31,501 nucleotides of DNA from JAAZBA01 sp964461815 (GTDB lineage Bacteria > Bacillota > Clostridia > Oscillospirales > QAMX01), in the NCBI GenBank assembly GCA_964461815.1, contig CAYWVF010000028.1, positions 1 to 31,501 on the forward strand. The letters run 5' to 3'. Positions 1 through 7,789 of this stretch are shown here, in pieces. Both the position numbers and the translations under genes were made by a program. The first letter of the stretch is position 1. The number at the start of each line of letters is the position of its first letter. A model generated the notes under the pieces. The model ran no database searches, was not told where the DNA came from, and was given only the letters and a program-made list of their open reading frames with translations.

Positions 1-1
1 G

Positions 2-76
2 AAAATCGGACAATATTTTGCCAACCTCGACCGCCTTATCACCCTTCATCAGCGTGAGGAAATGGCATTGGTTTAG
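2..76 (+). pseudogene. C-terminal tail of a type I restriction specificity subunit (HsdS-like), cut by the window edge
   Basis: The open frame entering from the left edge reads KIGQYFANLDRLITLHQRE and then stops at 74-76. The pattern IG-x-FF/YF-x-x-LD-x-x-I-T-LHQR is typical of the conserved C-terminal coiled coil of HsdS, the subunit that gives type I restriction-modification enzymes their target specificity. Intact family members usually continue about 20 residues beyond LHQR; this one stops after six, so the end looks truncated. Only 24 codons are visible, so whether the upstream gene is intact cannot be told. It lies tail to tail with a degraded recombinase, which fits a decayed accessory region. 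The assignment rests on one short motif. Confidence 0.55.
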
Positions 77-195
77 TTAATGGAAACACTCGCTTGCCGA
101 CAAAACACTTTTTGTCTACTCATTCTTGGAAACAGCGTAAATCGAGGGAGGTTTTCAAACACCAACAACCGCAAGAATATAATGTCGAAAGCACA

Positions 196-428
196 GAAAA
201 CGAAAGCACCATCATTCAGAATAAACACATTTTCAATCAAGAGTAAAGTGCCTTTTTGACTTTTTGAAATACGGTCAAGTTTGAACACGACAACTGCTTC
301 AAATTTTCCCACTTCGACATCGGCAATCAAATCCTGCTACGGGGGCTGTTCAAATTACTACCACTAAAATCACCATCAACATAAAACTTGTAGTTGTTCC
401 AACCCATAGTCTTAGCCAAGCAACAGGT
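196..428 (-). pseudogene. Serine recombinase (resolvase/invertase N-terminal domain) fragment, frameshifted
   Basis: On the minus strand, one frame ends with GWNNYKFYVDGDFSGSNLN (about 404-348). A second frame continues as QDLIADVEVGKFEAVVVFKL followed by DRISKSQKGTLLLIENVF (about 336-211). Joined, they match the catalytic N-terminal domain of large serine recombinases, including the conserved KLDRxS-S core. Five bases separate the two frames where six are expected, so a single-base deletion near 337-341 explains the break and creates an in-frame stop. The catalytic YxRVS serine segment and everything after the NENFD region are missing. It is a dead remnant of an integrase from a mobile element, lying beside an HsdS tail. 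Confidence 0.75.
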
Positions 429-518
429 CTTAGGGTGTCCCCCTAACGAGCAATTTACTGTTTTTTGCCCGAAACGGAGTAAAAACGGTCTGCTTGCTAA
501 GATAATGCAGAAAATACG

Positions 519-575
519 GTAATGCAAAAACAAAAGGCACAATCAGCGGATTTTTCTTCCGTCGGTTGCGCCTTT
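519..575 (-). terminator. Intrinsic terminator downstream of the 585-788 small ORF
   Basis: Two arms at 533-550 and 558-575 form an 18-bp imperfect stem (AAAGGC...GCCTTT outer part, CGGA/TCCG inner part) with a 7-nt loop. Read on the minus strand, the stem is followed by TTTTGTTTTTG at about 531-521. This position just after the minus-strand ORF stop at 585 suggests that ORF is or was a transcribed gene. Confidence 0.6.
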
Positions 576-584
576 ACTGTTGCT

Positions 585-788
585 TTACGGTGTAATAATC
601 TTAACTTTTTTCTTTTTAGAACGCAAGATTTTGAGTAGCGTATCATCTATTCCGTCTGTGTATTTACCTTCCGAAATAAGAGTGTTTTTCTTTGAAATAA
701 GACTCTCTATGATTAAATTTCTTTCTTCATTGGTAAGATACTTTTGATTAAGAACAGTTTTAATTTCATATTTTTTGATCTTATGCAA
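585..788 (-). CDS. Small hypothetical protein, 67 residues
   Basis: I do not recognise this family with certainty. The product is charged and looks helical, with the segments YLTNEERNLIIESLISKKNT and SEGKYTDGIDDTLLKIL. The pattern helix, then E-G-x-Y-T-D-G-x-D, then helix resembles small proteins carried by mobile elements, but that is an impression only. The only available start is TTG at 788, because an in-frame TAG lies two codons upstream; no clear Shine-Dalgarno precedes it, so the 5' end may be lost. A good terminator follows directly (519-575). It is divergent from the dehydrogenase at 825 and lies next to decayed accessory genes. Confidence 0.4.
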   Translation of the reverse strand: MHKIKKYEIKTVLNQKYLTNEERNLIIESLISKKNTLISEGKYTDGIDDTLLKILRSKKKKVKIITP

Positions 789-824
789 ATACTAATCTAA
801 AATCATCTGATTTGGAGTTTTAAC

Positions 825-1823
825 ATGAAGCTTACTTTTTTCGATGCAAAATCCTATGATATAGCCGAATTCGAACATTTTAACGGCAAATACGGTATTA
901 CATTTAAATTCTTCGATTCACGATTGACATTAGACACTGCGGCTCTTGCGTCAGGGAGTGACGGTATCGTGGTCTTTGTAAACGATATTTTAGACGAAGC
1001 CGTTATTGATACACTGTATAAAATGGGAATAAGGCTCATATGTCTGCGATGTGCCGGCTTCAATAATGTCGATATTCGTGCTGCTGCCGGGAAGCTCAGA
1101 ATATTCAGAGTACCGGCTTATTCTCCATATGCCGTCGCAGAACACGCAATGGCTATGCTCCTAACATCAGTTCGTCGCACTCATAAGGCTTATATACGCT
1201 CCAGAGATTTCAATTTCAGTCTCGACGGTCTTGTCGGATTTGATCTGCACGGGAAAAACGTAGGCGTTATCGGTACAGGTAAAATAGGTCGCATTTTCAT
1301 AAACATATGTCATGGATTCGGCATGAATGTACTGGCATATGATACAACACATGATTCTTCTGTAGACTGTGAATACGTTTCCCTCAGTGAGCTGTTTTCT
1401 CGTAGTGATATAATATCCTTGCATTGTCCGCTCACAGATAAAACCTATCACATTATCGATAGAGATAGCATGTCCATCATGAAAAAAGGTGTTGTGATCA
1501 TAAATACATCACGTGGCGCACTGCTTGATGCGGAGGCGCTGCTAGACAGCATTAAATCAAAGCACGTAGGTGCAGCCTGCCTTGATGTATACGAGGAGGA
1601 AAGTGATGTTTTTTTCAAAGATAATTCCGGTCACATCGTTCAGGATGATATCCTTGCACGTCTCATCTCAATGCCCAATGTGCTTATAACCTCTCACCAG
1701 GCTTTTCTTACAAGTGATGCTCTTACAAATATAGCAAAAACCACCATTGATAACATCATCTCATTTCAGCTCGGCAAGTCAAGTGCAAATGAAATAATCC
1801 ACCGGGAAACAGCCTTGACGTGA
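825..1823 (+). CDS. D-2-hydroxyacid dehydrogenase, D-lactate dehydrogenase type
   Basis: This 332-residue cytoplasmic enzyme belongs to the NAD-dependent D-isomer 2-hydroxyacid dehydrogenase family and most resembles fermentative D-lactate dehydrogenase (pyruvate + NADH to D-lactate). The Rossmann motif GTGKIG is at 150-155. The family signature INTSRGALLDAEAL (226-239) holds catalytic Arg230. Glu257 or Glu258 in DVYEEE and His291 in ITSHQAFLT complete the Arg-Glu-His set. The segment VPAYSPYAVAEHAMAMLL (96-113) is typical of the LdhA branch. Length is normal for the family. GGAG at 814-817 supports the ATG. It stands alone between decayed DNA and a convergent operon, and a hairpin follows at 1866-1914. 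Other 2-ketoacids could be the true substrate. Confidence 0.88.
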   Translation: MKLTFFDAKSYDIAEFEHFNGKYGITFKFFDSRLTLDTAALASGSDGIVVFVNDILDEAVIDTLYKMGIRLICLRCAGFNNVDIRAAAGKLRIFRVPAYSPYAVAEHAMAMLLTSVRRTHKAYIRSRDFNFSLDGLVGFDLHGKNVGVIGTGKIGRIFINICHGFGMNVLAYDTTHDSSVDCEYVSLSELFSRSDIISLHCPLTDKTYHIIDRDSMSIMKKGVVIINTSRGALLDAEALLDSIKSKHVGAACLDVYEEESDVFFKDNSGHIVQDDILARLISMPNVLITSHQAFLTSDALTNIAKTTIDNIISFQLGKSSANEIIHRETALT

Positions 1824-1865
1824 CTATAGAAGCTGTCCATGACTTCAAACAAGCGAATCGAGTTA

Positions 1866-1914
1866 AAACACAATACACCCCGGAAAGCGAACGCTTCCGA
1901 GGTGCATTGTGTTT
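1866..1914. terminator. Bidirectional intrinsic terminator between convergent genes
   Basis: Inverted arms at about 1866-1888 and 1893-1914 form a long stem with an outer AAACACAAT/ATTGTGTTT and an inner CGGAA/TTCCG. It lies between the stop of the dehydrogenase (1823) and the stop of the convergent lyase gene (1963). Short T-rich tracts occur on both sides, so it can serve both genes. Confidence 0.8.
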
Positions 1915-1962
1915 CATTATCGTAATCATTTTTCCCGTTGAAAGAATAAGAACGTTAAATTA

Positions 1963-4209
1963 TTAGATCTGCCAGTCGGATATTGGCAATGCCTCTCCGT
2001 TGTATGTCTGCTTTTCGTCGAACACGACTGTCAGGCAAAGCTCAGTTACACCTTCGATCCATATTGCAAGCTTTCGTATGCCTTTATTCTCATCTTGACC
2101 TTCAACGATAGGTGACGTTGGGAGCGGCTTTGCATCTAAAACGCAAAACTCCGCTTTATCGCAGTTTACAATATGTGCAAAAAGAGTCTTCGAATTTATC
2201 TCAAGCTTTGCTGTCTTTTTATCCTTTGACAACGTGATATCCGCACATGTATGCGCTGACCAGAGCATTGAAGCTTCTGTGCTAAGCTTTATCTCGTCTG
2301 TCAATATCACCTTTTTATCAATCGTATTGAGCATTATTCCTCGTCTAAAGGATACTGTCTTTTCATACGCATCAGTCATATTTCCTACAGCAAAGCCGCC
2401 GTTTTCACTGAATTGATATCTTTCAATCTCAGCTTTTCCACCATATTTCTGACCGTAATCCATTGACGGATCAAAAATAACTGTGTTATGTCCTTCAGCT
2501 CTGAAACGATATGTGTCATGATAATTTGAAAGGTTGTAATCATCAGGCCCAAGATCGATAAAAAAGCTTTCGCCAAGCGCATCTATAACAAATTGTCCGG
2601 CATCCATATGATCGTGTCCCGGAGCCCCGTAGGGATCATCGCAGTGGAAGCCTACATATATGTCATTCTTTCCCCATCCGCTACGCATCGTAACAGTTTC
2701 CGCAATCGGCATATACGTATTAAGCTCGCTTCTTTCTGTACTCGCACGGCTGAACTTCTTATTATAAAGGAACATATCGGAAACGCTTGCCTCGCCGCCA
2801 TTTAATATCCTGTCTATTCGCGGCAGTGCCTCCTCATAATTTCCAAAATAATCAGCTAAGAACATCGTCTGCGGAGGAATATATGCTTTTGCATCACCGC
2901 AATCATGATAATTAAATACGCTGACAGAGCCGTTCATCGAAAACAGATATCTGTTCGTATTTCTCATACCCGGTACATCGACGTATCCGAGATCCTCCCC
3001 TATCGATGTCATGAGAGCTCTCATATGATACGTAAAGAATTCCATTGAGAGTCCCCAATACATTATACCTTCTTCATAGCCGCCGTTCGGAGCAAAAAGG
3101 CTCAATGATCTTCTTATATCGATAAGAGTCTGCTCTATCGCACGCTCGCAATTTTCAAGCTCCTCACCTTGCATCTCATCTACGACCGCCATAGCACCTA
3201 TTCCAACTCCTCCAATAACAAAGCGCCAGTTATCAGCAAACTCGCCTCGCCAATTCCATGAACGTTCTCTGGGCTTGTCATCGAAGTCCTCAATAATAGG
3301 ATGTACACCGTTTATTACTATTGCATCTCTGATCGGCTTACGCTGCCACGGAGCCATCCAATTGTACAACCAGTCATAGCATATTCCCATTGCAGCCGCC
3401 ATCTCTCCAACATCAAGGAAGTGAAACGGATGCCAATCCACAAAGCATGCACACGTATACATTTCCATATATGCACGCTCAGCATACTTTTCATCACGAG
3501 TAAGATTGTATATCATTGCAAGCGTCATCATTCGCTTTTTATTTTCACGGCACACATAAAGCAGTCTGACGCCATCACGTATCTCATATCCCGAGGTCCT
3601 CTCGGTCATATATTCATCCGCTTTTTTCTTCAGCCTCTCAAAGAGGATCTTATATACCTTATCTCCGTTGGGATCTTCGATCTCTTTGCGTATTTCCTCA
3701 AATTTTTCTTCGGTCATGATCATTCGAGGATGCTTGTTCCCCGGGTTTGCAGCTTTTATCCTTTCCGCAAGCTCTTTTCCGCTGATATCCTCGAACATGT
3801 AGCTTTCGGATATTTTTCTCATCATTTTTAAATTGGTTTCCCAGCTCAGCTTTGATGACATATCTCTATCCGAATAGATAATTATACCGTTATTCTCTGT
3901 GTGCAGGTGTTTTCCGAACAGCTTGCAGCTCTCCAACGCACTTACATAGTAAACACCGTCGATTTTGTTTTCATCTCCGAGCTCCATCGTTTTTTCTCCG
4001 CTACGCAGCTCAACAAAACCGTTTTTATCGATCATTTCCACGCCTATGCTTCCGGCAAAAAAATCTGCCGGAAGCATGATCGTTTCATCACGCATGATCG
4101 GTGCATTTTTTATTCTTACTTTTCTCCCGTTTACCAGTGCATTTGCTTTATTCACATAAAGAGCTGTACATCCATCCAAAAAATCGATCATTTCTTTGTC
4201 TGATATCAT
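1963..4209 (-). CDS. Heparinase II/III-like polysaccharide lyase with an N-terminal stalk-like domain
   Basis: The product (748 residues) belongs to the heparinase II/III-like family, whose members cleave uronic-acid polysaccharides or oligosaccharides by beta-elimination. Residues about 1-115 resemble the copper-amine-oxidase N-terminal-like domain (ALVNGRKVRIKNAP...IMLPADFFAGSIGVE). An all-helical toroid follows at about 150-480, with DNWRFVIGGVGIG (326-338) and GGYEEGIMYWGLSME (376-390). The C-terminal beta-sandwich starts near 500 and contains GHDHMDAGQFVIDALG (531-546), IDLGPDDYN and YRFRAEGHNTVIFD (567-580), which are strong family signatures. No signal peptide is visible, so a cytoplasmic location is inferred. 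It starts 8 nt after the GH2 stop, with the GAGGAA of the last GH2 codons as a possible ribosome site, implying translational coupling. Exact substrate is unknown. Confidence 0.85.
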   Translation of the reverse strand: MISDKEMIDFLDGCTALYVNKANALVNGRKVRIKNAPIMRDETIMLPADFFAGSIGVEMIDKNGFVELRSGEKTMELGDENKIDGVYYVSALESCKLFGKHLHTENNGIIIYSDRDMSSKLSWETNLKMMRKISESYMFEDISGKELAERIKAANPGNKHPRMIMTEEKFEEIRKEIEDPNGDKVYKILFERLKKKADEYMTERTSGYEIRDGVRLLYVCRENKKRMMTLAMIYNLTRDEKYAERAYMEMYTCACFVDWHPFHFLDVGEMAAAMGICYDWLYNWMAPWQRKPIRDAIVINGVHPIIEDFDDKPRERSWNWRGEFADNWRFVIGGVGIGAMAVVDEMQGEELENCERAIEQTLIDIRRSLSLFAPNGGYEEGIMYWGLSMEFFTYHMRALMTSIGEDLGYVDVPGMRNTNRYLFSMNGSVSVFNYHDCGDAKAYIPPQTMFLADYFGNYEEALPRIDRILNGGEASVSDMFLYNKKFSRASTERSELNTYMPIAETVTMRSGWGKNDIYVGFHCDDPYGAPGHDHMDAGQFVIDALGESFFIDLGPDDYNLSNYHDTYRFRAEGHNTVIFDPSMDYGQKYGGKAEIERYQFSENGGFAVGNMTDAYEKTVSFRRGIMLNTIDKKVILTDEIKLSTEASMLWSAHTCADITLSKDKKTAKLEINSKTLFAHIVNCDKAEFCVLDAKPLPTSPIVEGQDENKGIRKLAIWIEGVTELCLTVVFDEKQTYNGEALPISDWQI

Positions 4210-4217
4210 ATTTCAAT

Positions 4218-5945
4218 CTATTCCTCAATTGCCGCCTTTGCACTTGTAATAGCTCTGATCACCGACGGATCGAACTTCGGCTTACGGTCATATGTGTAAA
4301 GACCGTTCTGCTCCTGCTCTACGTCAGTAAGCTGAGTATAACAAAATGCACCTATCTTCGGATTTGATAAAAGTGTATCTACAAGGCCCTTGTAGCGTGC
4401 TATAACTTCATCCTTCGTTCTTGGACTGTTGCCGTAGCCCCAGCTGCTTTTAGACTCATATCCCCAACTGTTATTCGCAGCCGCAGCTTCGTTCCACCAT
4501 GTACCTCCGAACTCACTTACAAATGTTGGCTTTCCGTCAGCATTGGAATATATAGGTATATTCTCGTCATTTATCAATCTTCCGTATTTTTCACGGTATA
4601 CCTCAACATCCTGTTCATAGTCATGGCAGTCCAGAATATCCGTAATATCATCCACATGAACATATCCCGACGTGTCGATCATAGGTCTTGTACGATCAAT
4701 AGCCTTTGTCATGTTAAAGAGCGTCTTTACGAATACCTCATTTTGCTCCTTTTTCGTCTCATTCAGCGGACACCATCCTACAATAGCCGGATGATTGTAA
4801 TCACGCTCCAATGCTTCGATCCATTCCGGTAATATCGCCTGATATGCAGTCTTATCCTTTAGCTCAATGCCCCAGTTCGGATATTCTCCCCATACGATAT
4901 AGCCCATTTTATCACAGTAATACAAAAATCTGGGTTCAAATATCTTTTCGTGAAGTCTTGCACCGTTATATCCCATATCTATCGAGCGCTGAACATCGGA
5001 TCTCAGCTCATCGTCGGTCGGAGCTGTATAAATACCATCCGGATAAAAGCCCTGATCCAGAATAAGACGCTGGAATATCGGCTTACCGTTTATGAGCATT
5101 ATGCCATCCTTGATCGCTATATCACGCATACCGAAATAACTGTTTACAGAATCATTGCCAAGCGTAAGCTTGAGATCATACAATACCGGAGCTCCGACGT
5201 TCCATGTTTTCAGCTCGCTGAGCTTCAAAGTCATTCTTGCCGATTTTCCCTTTACTGTACAGGATGCGATTCCCACGCTCTTTCCATCCAGAAAAGCCTC
5301 GGCTGTAAGCGTTTCGCCATGCGAATTCATACACTGTGCTTCAATAAGCAGCGATGATCCTTCGAGATCAGGCGTGTATCTTGCGTTCTTTATATATTTT
5401 TTATGTACATTCTCAAGCCATACCGTCTGCCAGATACCTGTTGTACGTGTATAGTCACACCCCTTAGAGTAATATAGCGGGCACTGCTTACCTGTCGGCT
5501 GAGCATCCGAGCGTGTATCATCATATGCACGTATCGTTATAATATTTTCACCTGAGGTAAGGTAAGCTGTGATGTCAAAGCTAAAGGATATATATCCGCC
5601 TATATGCGTTCCGACTTGCTTTCCATTGACATATACTGTTGTCTCATAATCACATGCACCTATATTCAGGATCGTGCATCTGTCCTCCGACTGCCACTCA
5701 TCCGGCAGTGTAACGGCTTTCTTATACCATACACACAGGCAAAAATCCTTATTTCCTATACCTGACAGCTCGCTTTCAAAGCAGAACGGAACTGTTATCT
5801 CCTTACTGAGAGAGGTAGCTTCCGCAAGTCCTCTCTGATGTCCACTTACACCATAATCGAATTCGAACTGCCATTTTCCGTTAAGATTCATCCATTCATC
5901 GCGTACAAACTGCGGACGTGGGTACTCCGGACGTGGTATACTCAT
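4218..5945 (-). CDS. Glycoside hydrolase family 2 (beta-galactosidase/beta-glucuronidase-like)
   Basis: The 575-residue product is a short GH2 enzyme that hydrolyses terminal beta-linked sugars by a retaining mechanism. It has the N-terminal jelly-roll sugar-binding domain (about 1-175, with LNGKWQFEFDYG and YETTVYVNGKQVGTHIGGY), an immunoglobulin-like domain (about 180-280) and a TIM barrel (about 285-575). The acid/base Glu396 is in the motif GWCPLNET and the nucleophile Glu478 in PTFVSEFGGTWW. I chose the ATG at 5945 because AAAGGAG lies just upstream; a frame extension to 5993 lacks such a site. No signal peptide is seen, so it is probably cytoplasmic. It is the first gene of an operon with the lyase, divergent from the AraC regulator. 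The exact sugar cannot be read from sequence. Confidence 0.9.
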   Translation of the reverse strand: MSIPRPEYPRPQFVRDEWMNLNGKWQFEFDYGVSGHQRGLAEATSLSKEITVPFCFESELSGIGNKDFCLCVWYKKAVTLPDEWQSEDRCTILNIGACDYETTVYVNGKQVGTHIGGYISFSFDITAYLTSGENIITIRAYDDTRSDAQPTGKQCPLYYSKGCDYTRTTGIWQTVWLENVHKKYIKNARYTPDLEGSSLLIEAQCMNSHGETLTAEAFLDGKSVGIASCTVKGKSARMTLKLSELKTWNVGAPVLYDLKLTLGNDSVNSYFGMRDIAIKDGIMLINGKPIFQRLILDQGFYPDGIYTAPTDDELRSDVQRSIDMGYNGARLHEKIFEPRFLYYCDKMGYIVWGEYPNWGIELKDKTAYQAILPEWIEALERDYNHPAIVGWCPLNETKKEQNEVFVKTLFNMTKAIDRTRPMIDTSGYVHVDDITDILDCHDYEQDVEVYREKYGRLINDENIPIYSNADGKPTFVSEFGGTWWNEAAAANNSWGYESKSSWGYGNSPRTKDEVIARYKGLVDTLLSNPKIGAFCYTQLTDVEQEQNGLYTYDRKPKFDPSVIRAITSAKAAIEE

Positions 5946-6007
5946 ATTATTTTCTCCTTTACCGTTTCTATTTTTAAGTTTTACTTTTAGCATATTGATT
6001 TCTATTC

Positions 6008-6024
6008 TATTTTACGGTAAAATA
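6008..6024. promoter_or_regulatory. 17-nt perfect palindrome, candidate operator
   Basis: TATTTTAC-G-GTAAAATA is a perfect 8-1-8 palindrome in the 134-base space between the divergent AraC regulator and GH2 genes. It lies where the GH2 operon transcript would begin if the promoter at 6027-6055 is right. AraC proteins often prefer direct repeats, so the binding protein may be a different one. Confidence 0.45.
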
Positions 6025-6026
6025 AT

Positions 6027-6055
6027 AATATACACAATAGTTTATGCTCTCATAA
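6027..6055 (-). promoter_or_regulatory. Candidate promoter of the GH2-lyase operon
   Basis: On the minus strand TTATGA (6055-6050) and TATATT (6032-6027) are separated by 17 bases. The -35 match is weak, as expected for an activator-dependent promoter. It places the transcription start near 6020, about 75 bases before the GH2 start. Confidence 0.35.
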
Positions 6056-6091
6056 AATTGACATATCATATTATTTGAAATGAGGATGCAC

Positions 6092-6892
6092 ATGCAGCTC
6101 GTAAGTATCAGACATGATTGGCCGGAGCAATCCGGATTTGAGATCGTCAGACCGTGTGGTACGACTGATTTTGTCTTTCTCCACTTTATTAACTCTGTAT
6201 ATCTTACCACGCAAAATGGTGAGATCATAAAAACAGTACCCGGATCACTTGTCGTTTTCTCTCCCGGATATGGTCACAGCTTTAAAAGCGACGGTCCACT
6301 CGTACACAACTGGATGCATCTTTTAGGTGACATAGGATCGATCCTGAGCAGTTTTTCACTGGAGCTCAACACCGTGTATACTCCATCAAACGATGGATTT
6401 ATAACATCGATCATGCGTGAGCTTGAAAACGAATTCTTTCAACCCGGTCGGCATTCCGATGAGTTTATCGACATGAAAATTTCCGAGCTGTTCATCAAAA
6501 TTTCCCGGGACATCTCAGCTTCATCATATCTCAACGAGATAAGCGAGCAGACCGAAAAGCGTTTTCGTGATCTACGTATGGATATCTTTTCACACCTTAA
6601 CAGACAATACACTATTTCCGAGCTTGCCGATTCCGTAGGCTTAAGCGAGTCGAGATTCCATTCAATATATAAAAGTATTTTCGGCATTTCTCCCGGTAAG
6701 GACATAATAATAGCGCGGATAAGCAAATCAAAGGACTTACTTTCCGCGCGAAAATACAGTGTATCACAGGTGGCTGAAATGATGGGCTACACAAACGAAT
6801 ACCATTTTATTCGCCAATTCAAGCAGATAACAAGTGTTACACCCGGTGCATTTATGCGTCGAGATCAAAATATGTATCGAGTAACTCTATAA
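6092..6892 (+). CDS. AraC-family transcriptional regulator
   Basis: This is a 266-residue AraC/XylS-type regulator. The N-terminal half (about 1-150) looks like the cupin-like ligand-binding domain, with LVVFSPGYGHSF near the fold core. The C-terminal about 100 residues carry the double helix-turn-helix: the first in YTISELADSVGLSESRFHSI and the second in YSVSQVAEMMGYTNEYHFIR, with the family signature ending at F-K-x-x-x-x-x-x-P. ATG at 6092 is preferred over 6080 because GAGG at 6082-6085 sits six bases before it. It is divergent from the GH2-lyase operon, so the likely role is induction of that operon in response to a sugar. Its 3' end overlaps the convergent HAD gene by 41 bases. Confidence 0.88.
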   Translation: MQLVSIRHDWPEQSGFEIVRPCGTTDFVFLHFINSVYLTTQNGEIIKTVPGSLVVFSPGYGHSFKSDGPLVHNWMHLLGDIGSILSSFSLELNTVYTPSNDGFITSIMRELENEFFQPGRHSDEFIDMKISELFIKISRDISASSYLNEISEQTEKRFRDLRMDIFSHLNRQYTISELADSVGLSESRFHSIYKSIFGISPGKDIIIARISKSKDLLSARKYSVSQVAEMMGYTNEYHFIRQFKQITSVTPGAFMRRDQNMYRVTL

Positions 6893-7694
6893 CATACTTC
6901 AATGCATGTTCTGAATTTTTTACACCTATCACATCCGCACATGCTTTCAGCTCCTCAGATGCGTTTCCTACCGCTACTCCAAGGTCTGCCTCCATTATCA
7001 TCGGTACATCATTCTCAAAATCTCCCACGCATATGAGCTTATTTACTCTTTTGCCAAGGTAGTTTTGAAGCCAACGCACTGCGATGCCCTTTGTTGCGTC
7101 ATGCTTTAGCACCTCAACGCCTACGCCCCATGTTCTGTTTACCGTGTATCTACCACTCTTTTCGAAATATTCTCTTAGCTCATCACGGATTTTCTTTGCG
7201 TATTCCTCTTCTCTCGTGCAGAATACCATCTTATACCATGTTGCATTTCCGTGGTCATACTCATCCAGCACAATTTCTCTGAAGTTATCGCTATTTGTTT
7301 TTTCTATAATATTTTGTGCTCTTTCGCCTGCACCACTGAGGAATATACATTCAATGTTATCATCCTCACACGCTTTTTCTAAAAGTATACGCTCTATGTC
7401 ATCACCCGGCAAAGGGAGGCTGTATATATATTCATTTTTGTCGTAATCAAATACGCTTGCACCATTATGCGTTATTACAGGTACATTTGGTAAAAAATCG
7501 ATCCCGGAGCGTGAAAAAATGGCATCGTGTCTGGTAAGGTACGGAGCGCTTCTACCTGTTGCCAGAGTAAACAAGCCGCCGTTTTCCTTAAAATATGTTA
7601 TTGCCTCAGCATTTTCTTTTGATATAAGATTATCATCTCCGGCAAGTGTTCCATCAAGATCTGAGCACAGCAGTATTCCGTCATATTTTGCCAT
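6852..7694 (-). CDS. Cof-type HAD-superfamily phosphatase
   Basis: The 280-residue cytoplasmic protein is a Cof/YidA-type HAD hydrolase that removes phosphate from small phosphorylated metabolites such as sugar phosphates or flavin precursors. Motif I is SDLDGTLAGDD near residue 12, motif II is LATGRS near 45, motif III is the conserved Lys near 207, and motif IV is GDFENDVPMI near 227, followed by GVAVGNASEELKACAD. The C2-type cap domain lies between motifs II and III. Length fits the family. GGAGG about 9 bases before the ATG supports the start. It runs convergent to the AraC gene, sharing 41 bases at their 3' ends, and divergent from the phosphatase fusion at 7790. Confidence 0.88.
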   Translation of the reverse strand: MAKYDGILLCSDLDGTLAGDDNLISKENAEAITYFKENGGLFTLATGRSAPYLTRHDAIFSRSGIDFLPNVPVITHNGASVFDYDKNEYIYSLPLPGDDIERILLEKACEDDNIECIFLSGAGERAQNIIEKTNSDNFREIVLDEYDHGNATWYKMVFCTREEEYAKKIRDELREYFEKSGRYTVNRTWGVGVEVLKHDATKGIAVRWLQNYLGKRVNKLICVGDFENDVPMIMEADLGVAVGNASEELKACADVIGVKNSEHALKYVIELLDTYFDLDA

Positions 7695-7725
7695 TGAACT
7701 TGTCCTCCTAACGTTTTATATGAGT

Positions 7726-7754
7726 ATTATAATACATTATCTTTCAAATGTCTA
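7726..7754 (-). promoter_or_regulatory. Promoter of the Cof-type HAD gene
   Basis: On the minus strand TAGACA (7754-7749) and TATAAT (7731-7726) are 17 bases apart, about 30 bases upstream of the HAD start codon. The -10 lies inside the 12-bp palindrome GTATTATAATAC (7724-7735). Confidence 0.65.
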
Positions 7755-7789
7755 CATCAAATTTCAGTTAACAGAATCGAGGTTCTCAC

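Noticed and set aside
3301..3831. 176-codon plus-strand frame inside the lyase gene
   Set aside because: It is antisense to a well-supported coding region and shows no domain, start signal or sensible composition.
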